From Bacteroidetes bacterium QS_8_68_15 (GTDB lineage Bacteria > Bacteroidota > Rhodothermia > Rhodothermales > Salinibacteraceae): a DNA stretch of 6,943 nt. Below are positions 1 to 5,483 of this stretch, piece by piece (position 1 is the stretch's first letter; each line of letters begins with the position of its first letter). Below the pieces are notes generated by a model that saw only the letters and a program-made list of their open reading frames with translations, searched no databases and was not told the DNA's origin. Where the stretch lies: the NCBI GenBank assembly GCA_003023245.1, contig PXTR01000072.1, forward strand, positions 1-6,943. The letters are read 5' to 3'. The position numbers and the translations under genes were made by a program.

Positions 1-193
1 GAAAAAGAGCGACGCGCAGCTCTCCGGCCGCGCCGACAACGGCAAAACGGTCGTCTTTGACAAAGAAGACTACCGCCCCGGCCAGTACGTCAACGTCGAG
101 ATCACCAACTGCACCAGCGGCACGCTCCTGGGCCGCGCCGTCGGCGCCACCACCCTCGAGGCGGAGGCCGAGCGGCTGGCGATGGGCGATTGA
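1..193 (+). CDS. miaB: MiaB, tRNA methylthiotransferase, C-terminal TRAM domain (5'-truncated by window)
   Basis: This is the last 63 codons of a gene that begins outside the window; the reading frame starts at base 2 and ends at TGA 191-193. The visible part starts [19 protein letters not shown] and continues with a GQYVNVEI segment and TLLGRAV. That is the TRAM RNA-binding domain closing MiaB-type radical SAM methylthiotransferases, in which SKKSD...GRTD...VVF is typical. MiaB adds the 2-methylthio group to N6-isopentenyladenosine at position 37 of tRNAs reading UNN codons, using two iron-sulfur clusters; those catalytic parts lie upstream and cannot be checked. RimO or MtaB relatives share the TRAM fold, but the KKSD...GR wording fits MiaB best. 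A short tail ([12 protein letters not shown]) extends past the domain. Confidence 0.85.
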   Translation, partial: KKSDAQLSGRADNGKTVVFDKEDYRPGQYVNVEITNCTSGTLLGRAVGATTLEAEAERLAMGD

Positions 194-211
194 CGATTTT
201 CGATTGACGAT
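187..211. repeat. 11-bp direct repeat at the miaB 3' end
   Basis: CGATTGACGAT occurs at 187-197 and again at 201-211, separated by TTT. The first copy overlaps the last codons and stop of miaB. It is one of several degenerate short-period repeats in the gaps of this window. No function is evident. Confidence 0.6.
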
Positions 212-214
212 GGG

Positions 215-293
215 TGAAGGGCCGCCCAATGAGAACCAAAGATCCAAGACCGAAACCCCCGAACGCGAAACCCCAACTCCGAAACCGCCCCGC
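215..293 (+). repeat. Degenerate GAAACCCC-type simple repeat upstream of the DUF4286 gene
   Basis: The spacer between miaB and the DUF4286 gene contains a run of CCGAAACCC-like units between about 247 and 290. The block CCGAAACCCCCGAAC at 250-264 differs by one C from the reverse complement of 2465-2478 behind ccmC. The low complexity and absence of a ribosome binding site argue against coding use. Confidence 0.5.
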
Positions 294-674
294 ATGGTCA
301 TCTACGAAGTCAACCTCGCCGTCGAATCGGACCGCGTCAACGAATACAGCGCGTGGCTGGAGGAGCATGTCCGCGAGATGCTCGAGCTCGACGGCTTCGA
401 GAACGCAGCGCTCTACGCGCGCTCCAGCCCCGAGGACACGCCCGACGAAGACGCCGACGCGCCGGACCGCGTGCCCGAAGGCGAGCGCCACTGGACGGTG
501 CACTACCACCTCGACAGCCGCGAGGCGCTGGACCGCTATCTCGACGAGGACGCCGACGCCATGCGCGCCGACGCCGACTCGGGCGGCAGCGGCGGCGCCT
601 TCTTCGACAGCGCCACTGTCACTGAACGGCGCGTGTTGGAAAGTCGCAAGGTGTTCAGCCACCAGGAGCGGTAA
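294..674 (+). CDS. DUF4286 family protein
   Basis: A 126-residue cytosolic protein of unknown function. The start MVIYEVNLAVESDRVNEYSA, the WLEEHVREML helix, HWTVHYHLDSREALDRYL and the late AFFDSATVTERRVLE segment match the DUF4286 family, small ferredoxin-like-fold proteins of about 100 residues common in Bacteroidota. I chose ATG 294 because the family begins exactly with M-(I/V)-(I/V)-Y; an in-frame ATG at 210 would add 28 residues encoded by simple-repeat DNA. No Shine-Dalgarno sequence is visible. Residues about 43-65 form an acidic insertion (EDTPDEDADAPDRVPEGE), and residues 84-101 are again Asp-, Ala- and Gly-rich, making the protein longer and more acidic than usual. It lies 100 bases behind miaB on the same strand. 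The family call is fairly firm; the role is unknown. Confidence 0.75.
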   Translation: MVIYEVNLAVESDRVNEYSAWLEEHVREMLELDGFENAALYARSSPEDTPDEDADAPDRVPEGERHWTVHYHLDSREALDRYLDEDADAMRADADSGGSGGAFFDSATVTERRVLESRKVFSHQER

Positions 675-694
675 CGCGCTGGTTGTTGGCTTTT
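661..694 (+). terminator. Possible weak terminator after the DUF4286 gene
   Basis: ACCAG (661-665) can pair with CTGGT (679-683), and inside it GCG (668-670) pairs with CGC (675-677) around a GTAA loop that contains the stop codon. An internal mismatch (GA against G) interrupts the stem. A T-rich but G-interrupted stretch follows at 684-694, ending in TTTT. This is weaker than a canonical intrinsic terminator, and read-through into ccmB is possible. Confidence 0.3.
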
Positions 695-826
695 CGGGCC
701 GAACGGCAGACCTTTGAAGGCGGACCGCTGACGCGGGAACCGCCGCCCAACCTGTCAGCGTTGCATTGTCAGCCCAAACCAAGACGGGACAGAGCGGACG
801 ATCCACGACTCACTACATACGCTCTC

Positions 827-1519
827 GTGTCGTTCTACTCCCGCGCTGTCAACTGGCTCGCCGGCGCCTGGGCGGTGTTTCGCAAGGACGTGCGGCTGGA
901 GCTGCGCAGCCGCTACGCGCTGAGCACGCTGCTGCTGTTCGTGCTGTCGACGACGCTGGTGGTCCTGTTCGGAATCGGGTCGGCGCCGCTGTCGGCGGAG
1001 GTGGAGGCAACGCTGCTGTGGGTGGTGGTGCTCTTCGCCGCCGCGCTGGGGCTGGGGCGCACGTTCGTCAGCGAGGAAGAGCAGGGCACGGTGCTGCTGC
1101 TCCGGCTGCACACGCGCCCGTCGATGGTGTACGCGGGCAAGCTATTGTTCAACGTGCTGCTGATCGGCGTGCTCACGTTCGTCACCGCCGCCGCCTTCGG
1201 GTTGATGCTGGGCCTCTCGGCCGAAGCGCCGGGGCTGCTGGCGGCAGTGCTGACGCTGGGGGCGCTGGGGCTGGCGGGCGCGACGACGCTGCTGGCGGCG
1301 CTAATCGCGCGGGCCTCCGCCGGGGGCGGAGCGCTCCTGACGGTGCTGCTCTTTCCGCTGCTGGCGCCGCTGCTGGCGTCGGTGGTGAGCGCCTCGCAGA
1401 AAGCGCTGGCGGGGGCCTCCTTCACGGCCGCCGGGGAGGAATTGCTGACGCTCGTCGGCTTCGCGGGCACGGCGATCACCGCTTCGGTGCTGCTGTTCGA
1501 CTACGTGTGGGAAGAGTGA
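827..1519 (+). CDS. ccmB: CcmB, heme exporter / cytochrome c maturation ABC transporter permease
   Basis: A 230-residue integral membrane protein if started at GTG 827 (VSFYSRAVNW). CcmB is the membrane subunit of the CcmAB ABC transporter, which acts in release of heme-loaded CcmE from CcmC during cytochrome c maturation. An N-terminal cytoplasmic stretch with FRKDVRLELRSRYALS (about 18-33), typical of CcmB, precedes about six membrane segments near residues 33-52, 62-78, 103-128, 133-160, 165-190 and 205-224. The loop GRTFVSEEEQGTVLLLRLHTRP, with its acidic EEEQG (83-87), matches the CcmB signature seen as L-x-R-x-F-x-x-(D/E)...G. The length agrees with the family (about 220-230). In-frame ATG 683 would add 48 residues with no family counterpart, so I prefer the GTG. 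No ccmA ATPase gene lies beside it in this window. Confidence 0.88.
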   Translation: MSFYSRAVNWLAGAWAVFRKDVRLELRSRYALSTLLLFVLSTTLVVLFGIGSAPLSAEVEATLLWVVVLFAAALGLGRTFVSEEEQGTVLLLRLHTRPSMVYAGKLLFNVLLIGVLTFVTAAAFGLMLGLSAEAPGLLAAVLTLGALGLAGATTLLAALIARASAGGGALLTVLLFPLLAPLLASVVSASQKALAGASFTAAGEELLTLVGFAGTAITASVLLFDYVWEE

Positions 1520-1719
1520 GCGTGGGAGCAGGGGGGGCGGGCCGCAGGGTCTGGGGCGTGAGCGCTCGCTGGTTTGCCGGGCCTCGCGTCTCGAAGGGCG
1601 ACCGTCCTTCAGTGATTAATCGGGGAAAATGGCTCGCCCCCGGAGCGTTCGCCTGAACCGACGCGCCGGACGGCGTGTTACACCCGTGTAGTAGCGTCGC
1701 CTTCCTCTCTCCTCGCTCG
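1520..1719. other. 200-bp spacer between ccmB and ccmC
   Basis: This gap is unusually long for the middle of a functional block. It is G-rich at the left (a seven-G run near 1530), has a possible 6-bp hairpin in AAGGGCGACCGTCCTT (GACC loop, one G-T pair) around 1597-1612, and an A/T patch (GTGATTAATCGGGGAAAATGG) around 1613-1632. No T-tract follows the hairpin, so I do not call a terminator. No Shine-Dalgarno sequence precedes ccmC. It may hold a promoter or RNA element for ccmC onward, but I recognise neither. Confidence 0.4.
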
Positions 1720-2463
1720 ATGAGTACGCGCGCGCCGGAGCTTTCCGAAAAACGGCAGCCGCCGCAGGTCAATCGGCGGCGGTACCGCTGGGTCCGCAAC
1801 GGGGTCCTCGCGTGGCTCACAGCGGTGCTGCTGGGGGCGTTCCTGCTGGAGATTCCACGCATCAACATCCTGGAGCACACGGCGCGCAACCTGTATTTTC
1901 ACGTACCGATGTGGTTTGCAATGATGGCGGCGTTCGTGGTGGCGGGTTATCACGCCGCGGGCTTTCTGCGCTCGGGGCGCCGGGCGCGGGACGTGCGAGC
2001 CGTCGAGGCAGCGCGTGTGGGCACGCTCTTCGGAGTCGTGGGGCTGGTGACGGGCATGGTGTGGGCGCGCTTCACGTGGTACGTGGACGCGGGGCTGTGG
2101 TGGAATTTCGATCCGAAGCAGACGATGGCCGCCGTGCAGCTCTTGATCTTCGGCGCGTACTTCGTGCTGCGCTCCGCCCTCGCGAATCGGCCGGAGAAGC
2201 GCGCTACGCTCAGCGCGGTATACTTGCTGTTCGCCGTCGCCGTGATGCCGTTTCTCCTGTACGTGCTGCCGCGCCAGATGGAAAGTCTTCACCCCGGCGC
2301 GGAGGGCAACCCGGCCTTCAGCGAAATCACCGCGCCGATCATGCGCGCGGTTTTCTACCCGTCTGTAGCAGGCTTTATCGGCCTCTTCTGGGTGCTCTAC
2401 ACGCAACGCGTGCGGGCGGCGGCGCTGGAGATGCGGGCGGCGGTGGCTCGGTTCGGCGTTTAG
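1720..2463 (+). CDS. ccmC: CcmC, heme-handling protein of cytochrome c maturation
   Basis: A 247-residue membrane protein of the heme handling protein family. CcmC binds heme at the outer face of the inner membrane and attaches it to CcmE. Visible signatures are NLYFHVPMWF (58-66) with the conserved heme-ligand type His61, the tryptophan-rich segment GLWWNFDPKQT (125-135), equivalent to the WWD domain, and SLHPG with the second external His191. Six hydrophobic segments lie near 27-44, 62-83, 100-117, 136-152, 163-183 and 212-228, the expected CcmC topology. Start ATG 1720 leaves a 25-residue basic N-terminus; an in-frame ATG at 1675 would add 15 residues of no clear homology. In Bacteroidota such proteins are often annotated CcsA-like, but the small size and the downstream CcmD-like gene and ccmE favour CcmC over CcmF or CcsA. 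Confidence 0.88.
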   Translation: MSTRAPELSEKRQPPQVNRRRYRWVRNGVLAWLTAVLLGAFLLEIPRINILEHTARNLYFHVPMWFAMMAAFVVAGYHAAGFLRSGRRARDVRAVEAARVGTLFGVVGLVTGMVWARFTWYVDAGLWWNFDPKQTMAAVQLLIFGAYFVLRSALANRPEKRATLSAVYLLFAVAVMPFLLYVLPRQMESLHPGAEGNPAFSEITAPIMRAVFYPSVAGFIGLFWVLYTQRVRAAALEMRAAVARFGV

Positions 2464-2486
2464 GGTTCGGGGTTTCGGGTTTTTCA
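2463..2486. repeat. GGTTTCGGG-type simple repeat behind ccmC
   Basis: Immediately after the ccmC stop come GGGTTCGGGGTTTCGGG units ending in TTTTT. The block GTTCGGGGTTTCGG (2465-2478) is, in reverse complement and apart from one base, the same as 250-264 in front of the DUF4286 gene. Confidence 0.5.
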
Positions 2487-2509
2487 GTGTCTCCTGTGCT
2501 GCCTCCACC

Positions 2510-2815
2510 ATGACGATCCACACGCTCGCGCCGGTTCCGCAACAACCGGCGGATCCAAGCGCCGATTCTTCTTCCTCCACCGCCTACGACTCGGTGTGGG
2601 CCGGCGAGGAAGCGGCCGCCGGCGCATCCCCCCAGATGCCGCCTCCGTCTGCGGAAGAAGAACAGGGCGCGCTGGAGCGCACCATGCTCGCGCAGGACAA
2701 GCTCTACGTCGTCCTCGCGGTGGTCGTGCTCATCTGGCTGGGCGTGGCCGCGCTGCTGGTGCGCACCGACCGCCGCCTGGCGAACCTCGAACGCCGCTTC
2801 GACGATACGAAGTAG
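2510..2815 (+). CDS. CcmD-like small membrane protein
   Basis: A 101-residue protein with one membrane segment near residues 66-84 (YVVLAVVVLIWLGVAALLV), followed by a charged tail RTDRRLANLERRFDD (85-99). The segment AQDKLYVVLAVVVLIWLGV and the basic coiled-coil-like tail match the CcmD family of Bacteroidota. CcmD is a small adaptor that helps CcmC hand heme to CcmE; its position between ccmC and ccmE supports the call. Odd feature: about 60 residues before the membrane segment are Pro-, Ala-, Ser- and Glu-rich and look disordered, whereas most CcmD proteins have only a short N-terminus. ATG 2510 is the first start in the frame; a later start such as the Met at residue 59 would give a more usual short CcmD of about 43 residues and cannot be excluded. 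Confidence 0.72.
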   Translation: MTIHTLAPVPQQPADPSADSSSSTAYDSVWAGEEAAAGASPQMPPPSAEEEQGALERTMLAQDKLYVVLAVVVLIWLGVAALLVRTDRRLANLERRFDDTK

Positions 2816-2892
2816 GCGGCACAAAACAGTGGTCGCGACGTTTGAAATGCGCCGCTTCTGCCAGCAAGTCGAGCAACGCCCCCCTGACGACC

Positions 2893-3300
2893 ATGAAGCT
2901 GAAAACCACAATCGGACTCGTCCTCATCGTCGGCTTTTCGGGATTGCTGTTCGTGAACTTCGGGCAGCAGGTCAGCGGCTACATGAGCTTCGCCGAAGCC
3001 GAAGAAAGCGGGCAGACAGCGCACGTGGTGGGGACGTGGGCGGAAACGCGCCCCACGCAGTACGACCGCACACGCAACGTCTTCTCCTTTCACATGAAAG
3101 ATGAGAGCGGCAACGTGCGCCGCGTGACGTACAACAGCCCGAAACCGGCCAACTTCGAAGAGGCCGAAAAACTCGTCGTCGAAGGCCAGGCCGCAGGCTC
3201 GGACGCCTTCCGGGCACAGCACATTCTGGTCAAGTGCCCCTCGAAGTACAACGACGCGAAGGGACTGGCGTCGAAAAAGGAAGCCCAGGCGGAACAGTGA
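2893..3300 (+). CDS. ccmE: CcmE, heme chaperone of cytochrome c maturation, Cys (CxxxY) type
   Basis: A 135-residue protein. Residues 1-23 form an N-terminal membrane anchor (TIGLVLIVGFSGLLF). The rest resembles the CcmE OB-fold: AHVVGTWAE (43-51, the usual V-x-G), VFSFHMKDESGN (63-74), VTYNSPKPANFEEAEKLVVEG (78-98) and FRAQHILVKCPSKYND (106-121). CcmE carries heme covalently in transit to apocytochrome c. In classical CcmE the heme is attached to a His in a HxxxY motif following the L-x-K strand; here the same place is Cys115-Pro-Ser-Lys-Tyr119. Cys-type CcmE proteins are known in variant Ccm systems that lack CcmG and CcmH. Start ATG 2893 puts the membrane anchor at the N-terminus; the frame is open further upstream, but that part shows no homology. 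The gene is 77 bases behind the CcmD-like gene. Confidence 0.87.
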   Translation: MKLKTTIGLVLIVGFSGLLFVNFGQQVSGYMSFAEAEESGQTAHVVGTWAETRPTQYDRTRNVFSFHMKDESGNVRRVTYNSPKPANFEEAEKLVVEGQAAGSDAFRAQHILVKCPSKYNDAKGLASKKEAQAEQ

Positions 3301-3387
3301 GGCGGGGCGCGTCTCCGACACTCTTCCGAAGCCTCCCGCTCTCGTACTCGCCCCCCCGCACCCGCAACCTGTCCCAGCCGAAGGCTC

Positions 3388-4035
3388 ATGTTCACCGGAA
3401 TCATCGAAGCGGTCGCGTCCGTCGCCGACGTGACCGCGCTGGGCGAGGAGGCGAACGCCTCCGACGGCGGGCGGCGCCTCACGCTCGAGGTCCCCTTCGC
3501 CGGCGCGCTCGCGGTCGGCGACAGCCTGGCCGTCGACGGGGCGTGCCTCACGGCCGTTTCGGTTGACGAACGAGCGGGCGCCGTCGCCGTCGAGGCGGTC
3601 GAGGAAACGCTGCGCAAGACGACCCTCGGGGCACGCACCGCCGGTGACCGCGTTAACATCGAGCGCGCGCTCGAAGCCGGGGCGCGGCTCGACGGCCACT
3701 TCGTGCAGGGCCACGTCGACGCCACCGGGCGCGTCGAGGCGGTCACGCCCGAGGACACCGGGCGCCTCTACCGGATCGGCTTCGAGGCCGGCTTCGCGCG
3801 CTACCTCATTCCCACCGGCTCGGTCGCCGTCGACGGCATCAGCCTGACGGTCGCGCGGCTCGACGACGAAGCGGCAGCCTTCACCGTCGCCGTCGTTCCG
3901 CACACCTACGAGGCCACGACCGTCGCGGAGCGGTGGATGGAAGGGGCCGCCGTCAACCTCGAGTTCGACATGATCGGCAAGTACGTCGCAGGGGGGCTCG
4001 ACCGGGGAAGCGGAGACGTGGATTTCGCTCCCTGA
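3388..4035 (+). CDS. ribE: Riboflavin synthase (alpha chain)
   Basis: A 215-residue cytosolic enzyme that dismutates two molecules of 6,7-dimethyl-8-ribityllumazine into riboflavin and a pyrimidinedione, the last step of riboflavin synthesis. It begins with the diagnostic MFTGIIEAV and has two lumazine-binding repeats: about 1-95 with VDGACLTAV (49-57, Cys53), and about 98-200 with GHFVQGHVDATG (103-114) and VDGISLTVA (148-156, Ser152). Both halves and the ending NLEFDMIGKYV are complete. The length is normal for the family (about 200-220). It lies 87 bases behind ccmE on the same strand, too short a gap for an FMN riboswitch. No other rib gene is in the window. It is called ribC in some naming schemes. 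The last 15 residues after GKYV are Gly- and Asp-rich and lead straight into a pseudogene remnant. Confidence 0.93.
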   Translation: MFTGIIEAVASVADVTALGEEANASDGGRRLTLEVPFAGALAVGDSLAVDGACLTAVSVDERAGAVAVEAVEETLRKTTLGARTAGDRVNIERALEAGARLDGHFVQGHVDATGRVEAVTPEDTGRLYRIGFEAGFARYLIPTGSVAVDGISLTVARLDDEAAAFTVAVVPHTYEATTVAERWMEGAAVNLEFDMIGKYVAGGLDRGSGDVDFAP

Positions 4036-4048
4036 ATGCCCTCTGTGG

Positions 4049-4201
4049 GGCGACCATATCTTTTACGAGCACACCGATTTCCGAAAAGACAGCACGCTCA
4101 TCACTGTGCGTCGGTTCTACGACCGCGCGCACAAGTCGTACTTCGACCCCGTCGTGCGCGAGGTGTCCGGGTCCATCGAGCGGTTTCCGTCGTCCTCCTG
4201 A
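4049..4201 (+). pseudogene. C-terminal remnant of a paralogue of the downstream lipoprotein
   Basis: In the frame starting at 4049 the DNA encodes 50 residues beginning GDHIFYEHTDFRKDSTL, then VRRFYDRAHKSYFDPVVREV, ending in TGA 4199-4201. This aligns with residues 200-243 of the lipoprotein at 4374-5105, whose tail reads GDHIFYERVEARDETFKVV, LFYDRSRK and FDPIVREVSAS; by eye about 25 of 44 positions are identical with one gap. The frame has no ATG, GTG or TTG start between the upstream stop at 3971-3973 (inside ribE) and the match, so it cannot be an independent gene of normal form. The divergence means an old duplication whose 5' part was lost, with the breakpoint within about 15 bases of the ribE stop. 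A sequencing or assembly deletion is a less likely alternative. Confidence 0.75.
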
Positions 4202-4373
4202 GAAACGACTACTGGCGAATGAACCGTATCCGTCGAGTAGACCAACGGCGCGGCGGAAATCGTTGCATGGGCACAACCTGGACCCGAAACGCGGTGGCAG
4301 CCGTAGTTCGTTGTACTTGGCCGTAGTTCGTTGTACCTGTGCGACGCCGGCCTGCCTCCCCTTCGCAACGAGC
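4202..4373. promoter_or_regulatory. Leader region of the lipoprotein gene, non-coding
   Basis: Together with the remnant before it, this makes a 338-base stretch with no intact gene between ribE and the lipoprotein. I see no convincing coding frame in these 172 bases. The only clear structure is the 20-bp-period repeat at 4301-4336, which ends 37 bases before ATG 4374. A promoter for the lipoprotein is likely to lie here, but I find no good match to the Bacteroidota -33/-7 pattern. Confidence 0.35.
4301..4336. repeat. Tandem 16-bp perfect repeat, 20-bp period, upstream of lipoprotein
   Basis: CCGTAGTTCGTTGTAC occurs at 4301-4316 and 4321-4336, separated by TTGG, a spacing of exactly 20 bases or about two helical turns. 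The copies contain A/T-rich steps in otherwise GC-rich DNA. The spacing and position just upstream of a gene would suit a direct-repeat regulator site, but a plain local duplication is equally possible. Confidence 0.7.
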
Positions 4374-5105
4374 ATGATGAACGCTCCCGCCTGCCGACCG
4401 TGCCGCACCGCCGCGACGCGCTGCCTCCTTTCGCTGCTGGCGCTGGGACTGGCCGCGTGCGGCGGCGAGAGCGATTCCACCGACGAGGCGCCGCAGCACG
4501 CCACCGAGGACGCGCTGACCGCCACCGATGCCGGCGGCGCCACGACGGCGAACACCGCCCGTGCTCCTGCCGACACGGCCGGCCCCGCCGGCACGTGGAC
4601 CCGCGCCGACACCGCGGCGGCCGTCTCTCCATCCTCCGACACCGCCGCAGCGACGGCAGCGTCGGACACAGCGGCTGACGGCGGCGCCTCCACCGCTGAC
4701 GACCCCACCTACGCGACGTACCAGAACGACAAGTTCGGCTTCTCGGTGCGCTATCCGCAGAACGTGCTGCAACCGGCCAGTGACGTGGGCGACGGCAACG
4801 GCCGCACCTTCGAAGCGCCCGACGGCTCGGCCAGCATGCTCGTCTACGCTACCGAAGGCCCCCCGCCTGAGAAACTTCAGCAGCGTTTCGAGGAGCAAAC
4901 CACCAACCCCGATCTGGAGATCACCTACCAGACGCGCGGCGACGGGTGGTACGTGCTCTCCGGCTACCGGGGCGACCACATCTTCTACGAGCGCGTCGAA
5001 GCGCGCGACGAGACGTTCAAGGTCGTGCGCCTGTTCTACGACCGCTCGCGCAAGCGCGCCTTCGACCCCATCGTGCGCGAGGTGTCCGCCTCGCTGCAAG
5101 GATGA
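4374..5105 (+). CDS. Putative secreted lipoprotein with Ala/Thr/Asp-rich linker
   Basis: A 243-residue protein from ATG 4374 (an adjacent ATG at 4377 is possible). The N-terminus has basic residues, then CLLSLLALGLAAC with a lipobox LAAC and lipidation Cys29, so it should be a signal-peptidase-II lipoprotein. Residues 30-110 are a low-complexity Ala, Thr, Asp and Ser-rich spacer with a loosely repeated DTA element at 67, 79, 89 and 98. A folded domain follows: YQNDKFGFSVRYPQN (116-130), a common start of PsbP-like and related beta-rich lipoprotein domains, then FEAPDGSASMLVYA, an amphipathic EKLQQRFEEQT and GDGWYVLSGYRGDHIFYERV up to FDPIVREVSASLQG. I do not recognise a named family with confidence; PsbP-like is a guess. 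A diverged copy of its tail lies at 4049-4201. Its stop is 15 bases from that of the converging gene. Confidence 0.7.
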   Translation: MMNAPACRPCRTAATRCLLSLLALGLAACGGESDSTDEAPQHATEDALTATDAGGATTANTARAPADTAGPAGTWTRADTAAAVSPSSDTAAATAASDTAADGGASTADDPTYATYQNDKFGFSVRYPQNVLQPASDVGDGNGRTFEAPDGSASMLVYATEGPPPEKLQQRFEEQTTNPDLEITYQTRGDGWYVLSGYRGDHIFYERVEARDETFKVVRLFYDRSRKRAFDPIVREVSASLQG

Positions 5106-5120
5106 TATCGACAGGTGGAA
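5106..5120. other. 15-base convergent junction between lipoprotein and Mth938-like genes
   Basis: The two stop codons (TGA 5103-5105 plus, TGA 5121-5123 minus) leave only 15 bases. A 6-bp stem GCGAGG/CCTCGC (5077-5082 with 5089-5094) lies in the last codons of the lipoprotein but has no T-tract on either strand. CAGGTGGA is repeated at 5112-5119 and 5125-5132. I see no convincing terminator, so antisense read-through between the two transcripts is possible. Confidence 0.4.
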
Positions 5121-5483
5121 TCAGCAGGTGGAGTGAAACAGGCCGCCGACGGCGCGCCCCTCGCCGGCGAGGGCGTTGTAGCGCTCTACGGCCTGCTCGG
5201 TCTGCAGGACCTCGGTGTCCACGCCGCGCTCGTCGAGCGCTTCGAGCGTTTCGGTCTGAACGCGCAGGCGCTCGTTGATGCCGGTGGAGAGAACGATCAC
5301 GTCGGCGCCCTGCTCGACCAGCTCCTCGGCGTCAGCGGGCTGAATGCCGGGGTCGTGGCGCGTGCCCGTTTCGTTCCAGTCCCAGGCGCGCGCGCCGCCG
5401 GGAAAGCACTTGGCGTCCTTGAAGGTCTGGCCGCCCTCGGTTTCGAGCCGGCCCCAGGAAAGGTGTTCGATCTGCGGAGACAT
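5121..5483 (-). CDS. Mth938-like domain protein (DUF498 family)
   Basis: A 120-residue cytosolic protein. The sequence IEHLSWGRLETEG (5-17), FKDAKCFPGGARAWDWNETGT (21-41), GIQPADAEELVEQGADVIVLSTG (46-68) and LQTEQAVERYNALAGEGRAVGGLFHSTC (93-120) follows the Mth938 / DUF498 pattern from end to end, including the conserved PGGA-x-x-WDW and the late L-x-T-x-x-A-x-x-x-(Y/F)-N. The family includes archaeal Mth938, the AAMDC protein and the complex I assembly factor NDUFAF3; the bacterial role is not established. I chose ATG 5483 because homology starts at MSPQIEHLSWG; the frame is open to ATG 5570, but the extra 29 residues come from simple-repeat DNA. Upstream on the same strand, 100 bases away, is the dehydrogenase gene, with which it may be co-transcribed. 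Confidence 0.85.
   Translation of the reverse strand: MSPQIEHLSWGRLETEGGQTFKDAKCFPGGARAWDWNETGTRHDPGIQPADAEELVEQGADVIVLSTGINERLRVQTETLEALDERGVDTEVLQTEQAVERYNALAGEGRAVGGLFHSTC

Noticed and set aside
683..826. ATG 683 as the start of ccmB
   Set aside because: The 48 added residues are Arg/Pro-rich, have no match to CcmB, and overlap the possible terminator; GTG 827 gives the family length.
3301..3387. FMN riboswitch in front of ribE
   Set aside because: The gap is 87 bases, shorter than the FMN aptamer plus expression platform, and no RFN-like conserved blocks are seen.
2704..3903. 399-codon open frame on the minus strand across the CcmD-like gene, ccmE and ribE
   Set aside because: It lies antisense to three genes with clear family matches, and its translation is Arg/Gly/Ala-rich with no recognisable domain; long antisense frames are expected in high-GC DNA.
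3933..4373. Upstream extension of the lipoprotein frame to ATG 3933
   Set aside because: It would overlap ribE, run out of frame through the remnant and bury the signal peptide 147 residues into the protein.
5077..5094. GCGAGG/CCTCGC hairpin as a terminator for the lipoprotein
   Set aside because: Only 6 bp, within the coding end, and not followed by a T-run.
4209..5099. 296-codon minus-strand frame opposite the lipoprotein
   Set aside because: The lipoprotein frame has a signal peptide, lipobox and a paralogous tail, while the antisense translation is Gly/Arg/Val low complexity.
5158..5173. Perfect 16-bp palindrome CCCTCGCCGGCGAGGG
   Set aside because: It lies inside the Mth938-like coding region encoding the conserved ALAGEGR stretch, has no T-tract and no loop, and is easily explained by GC-rich codons.
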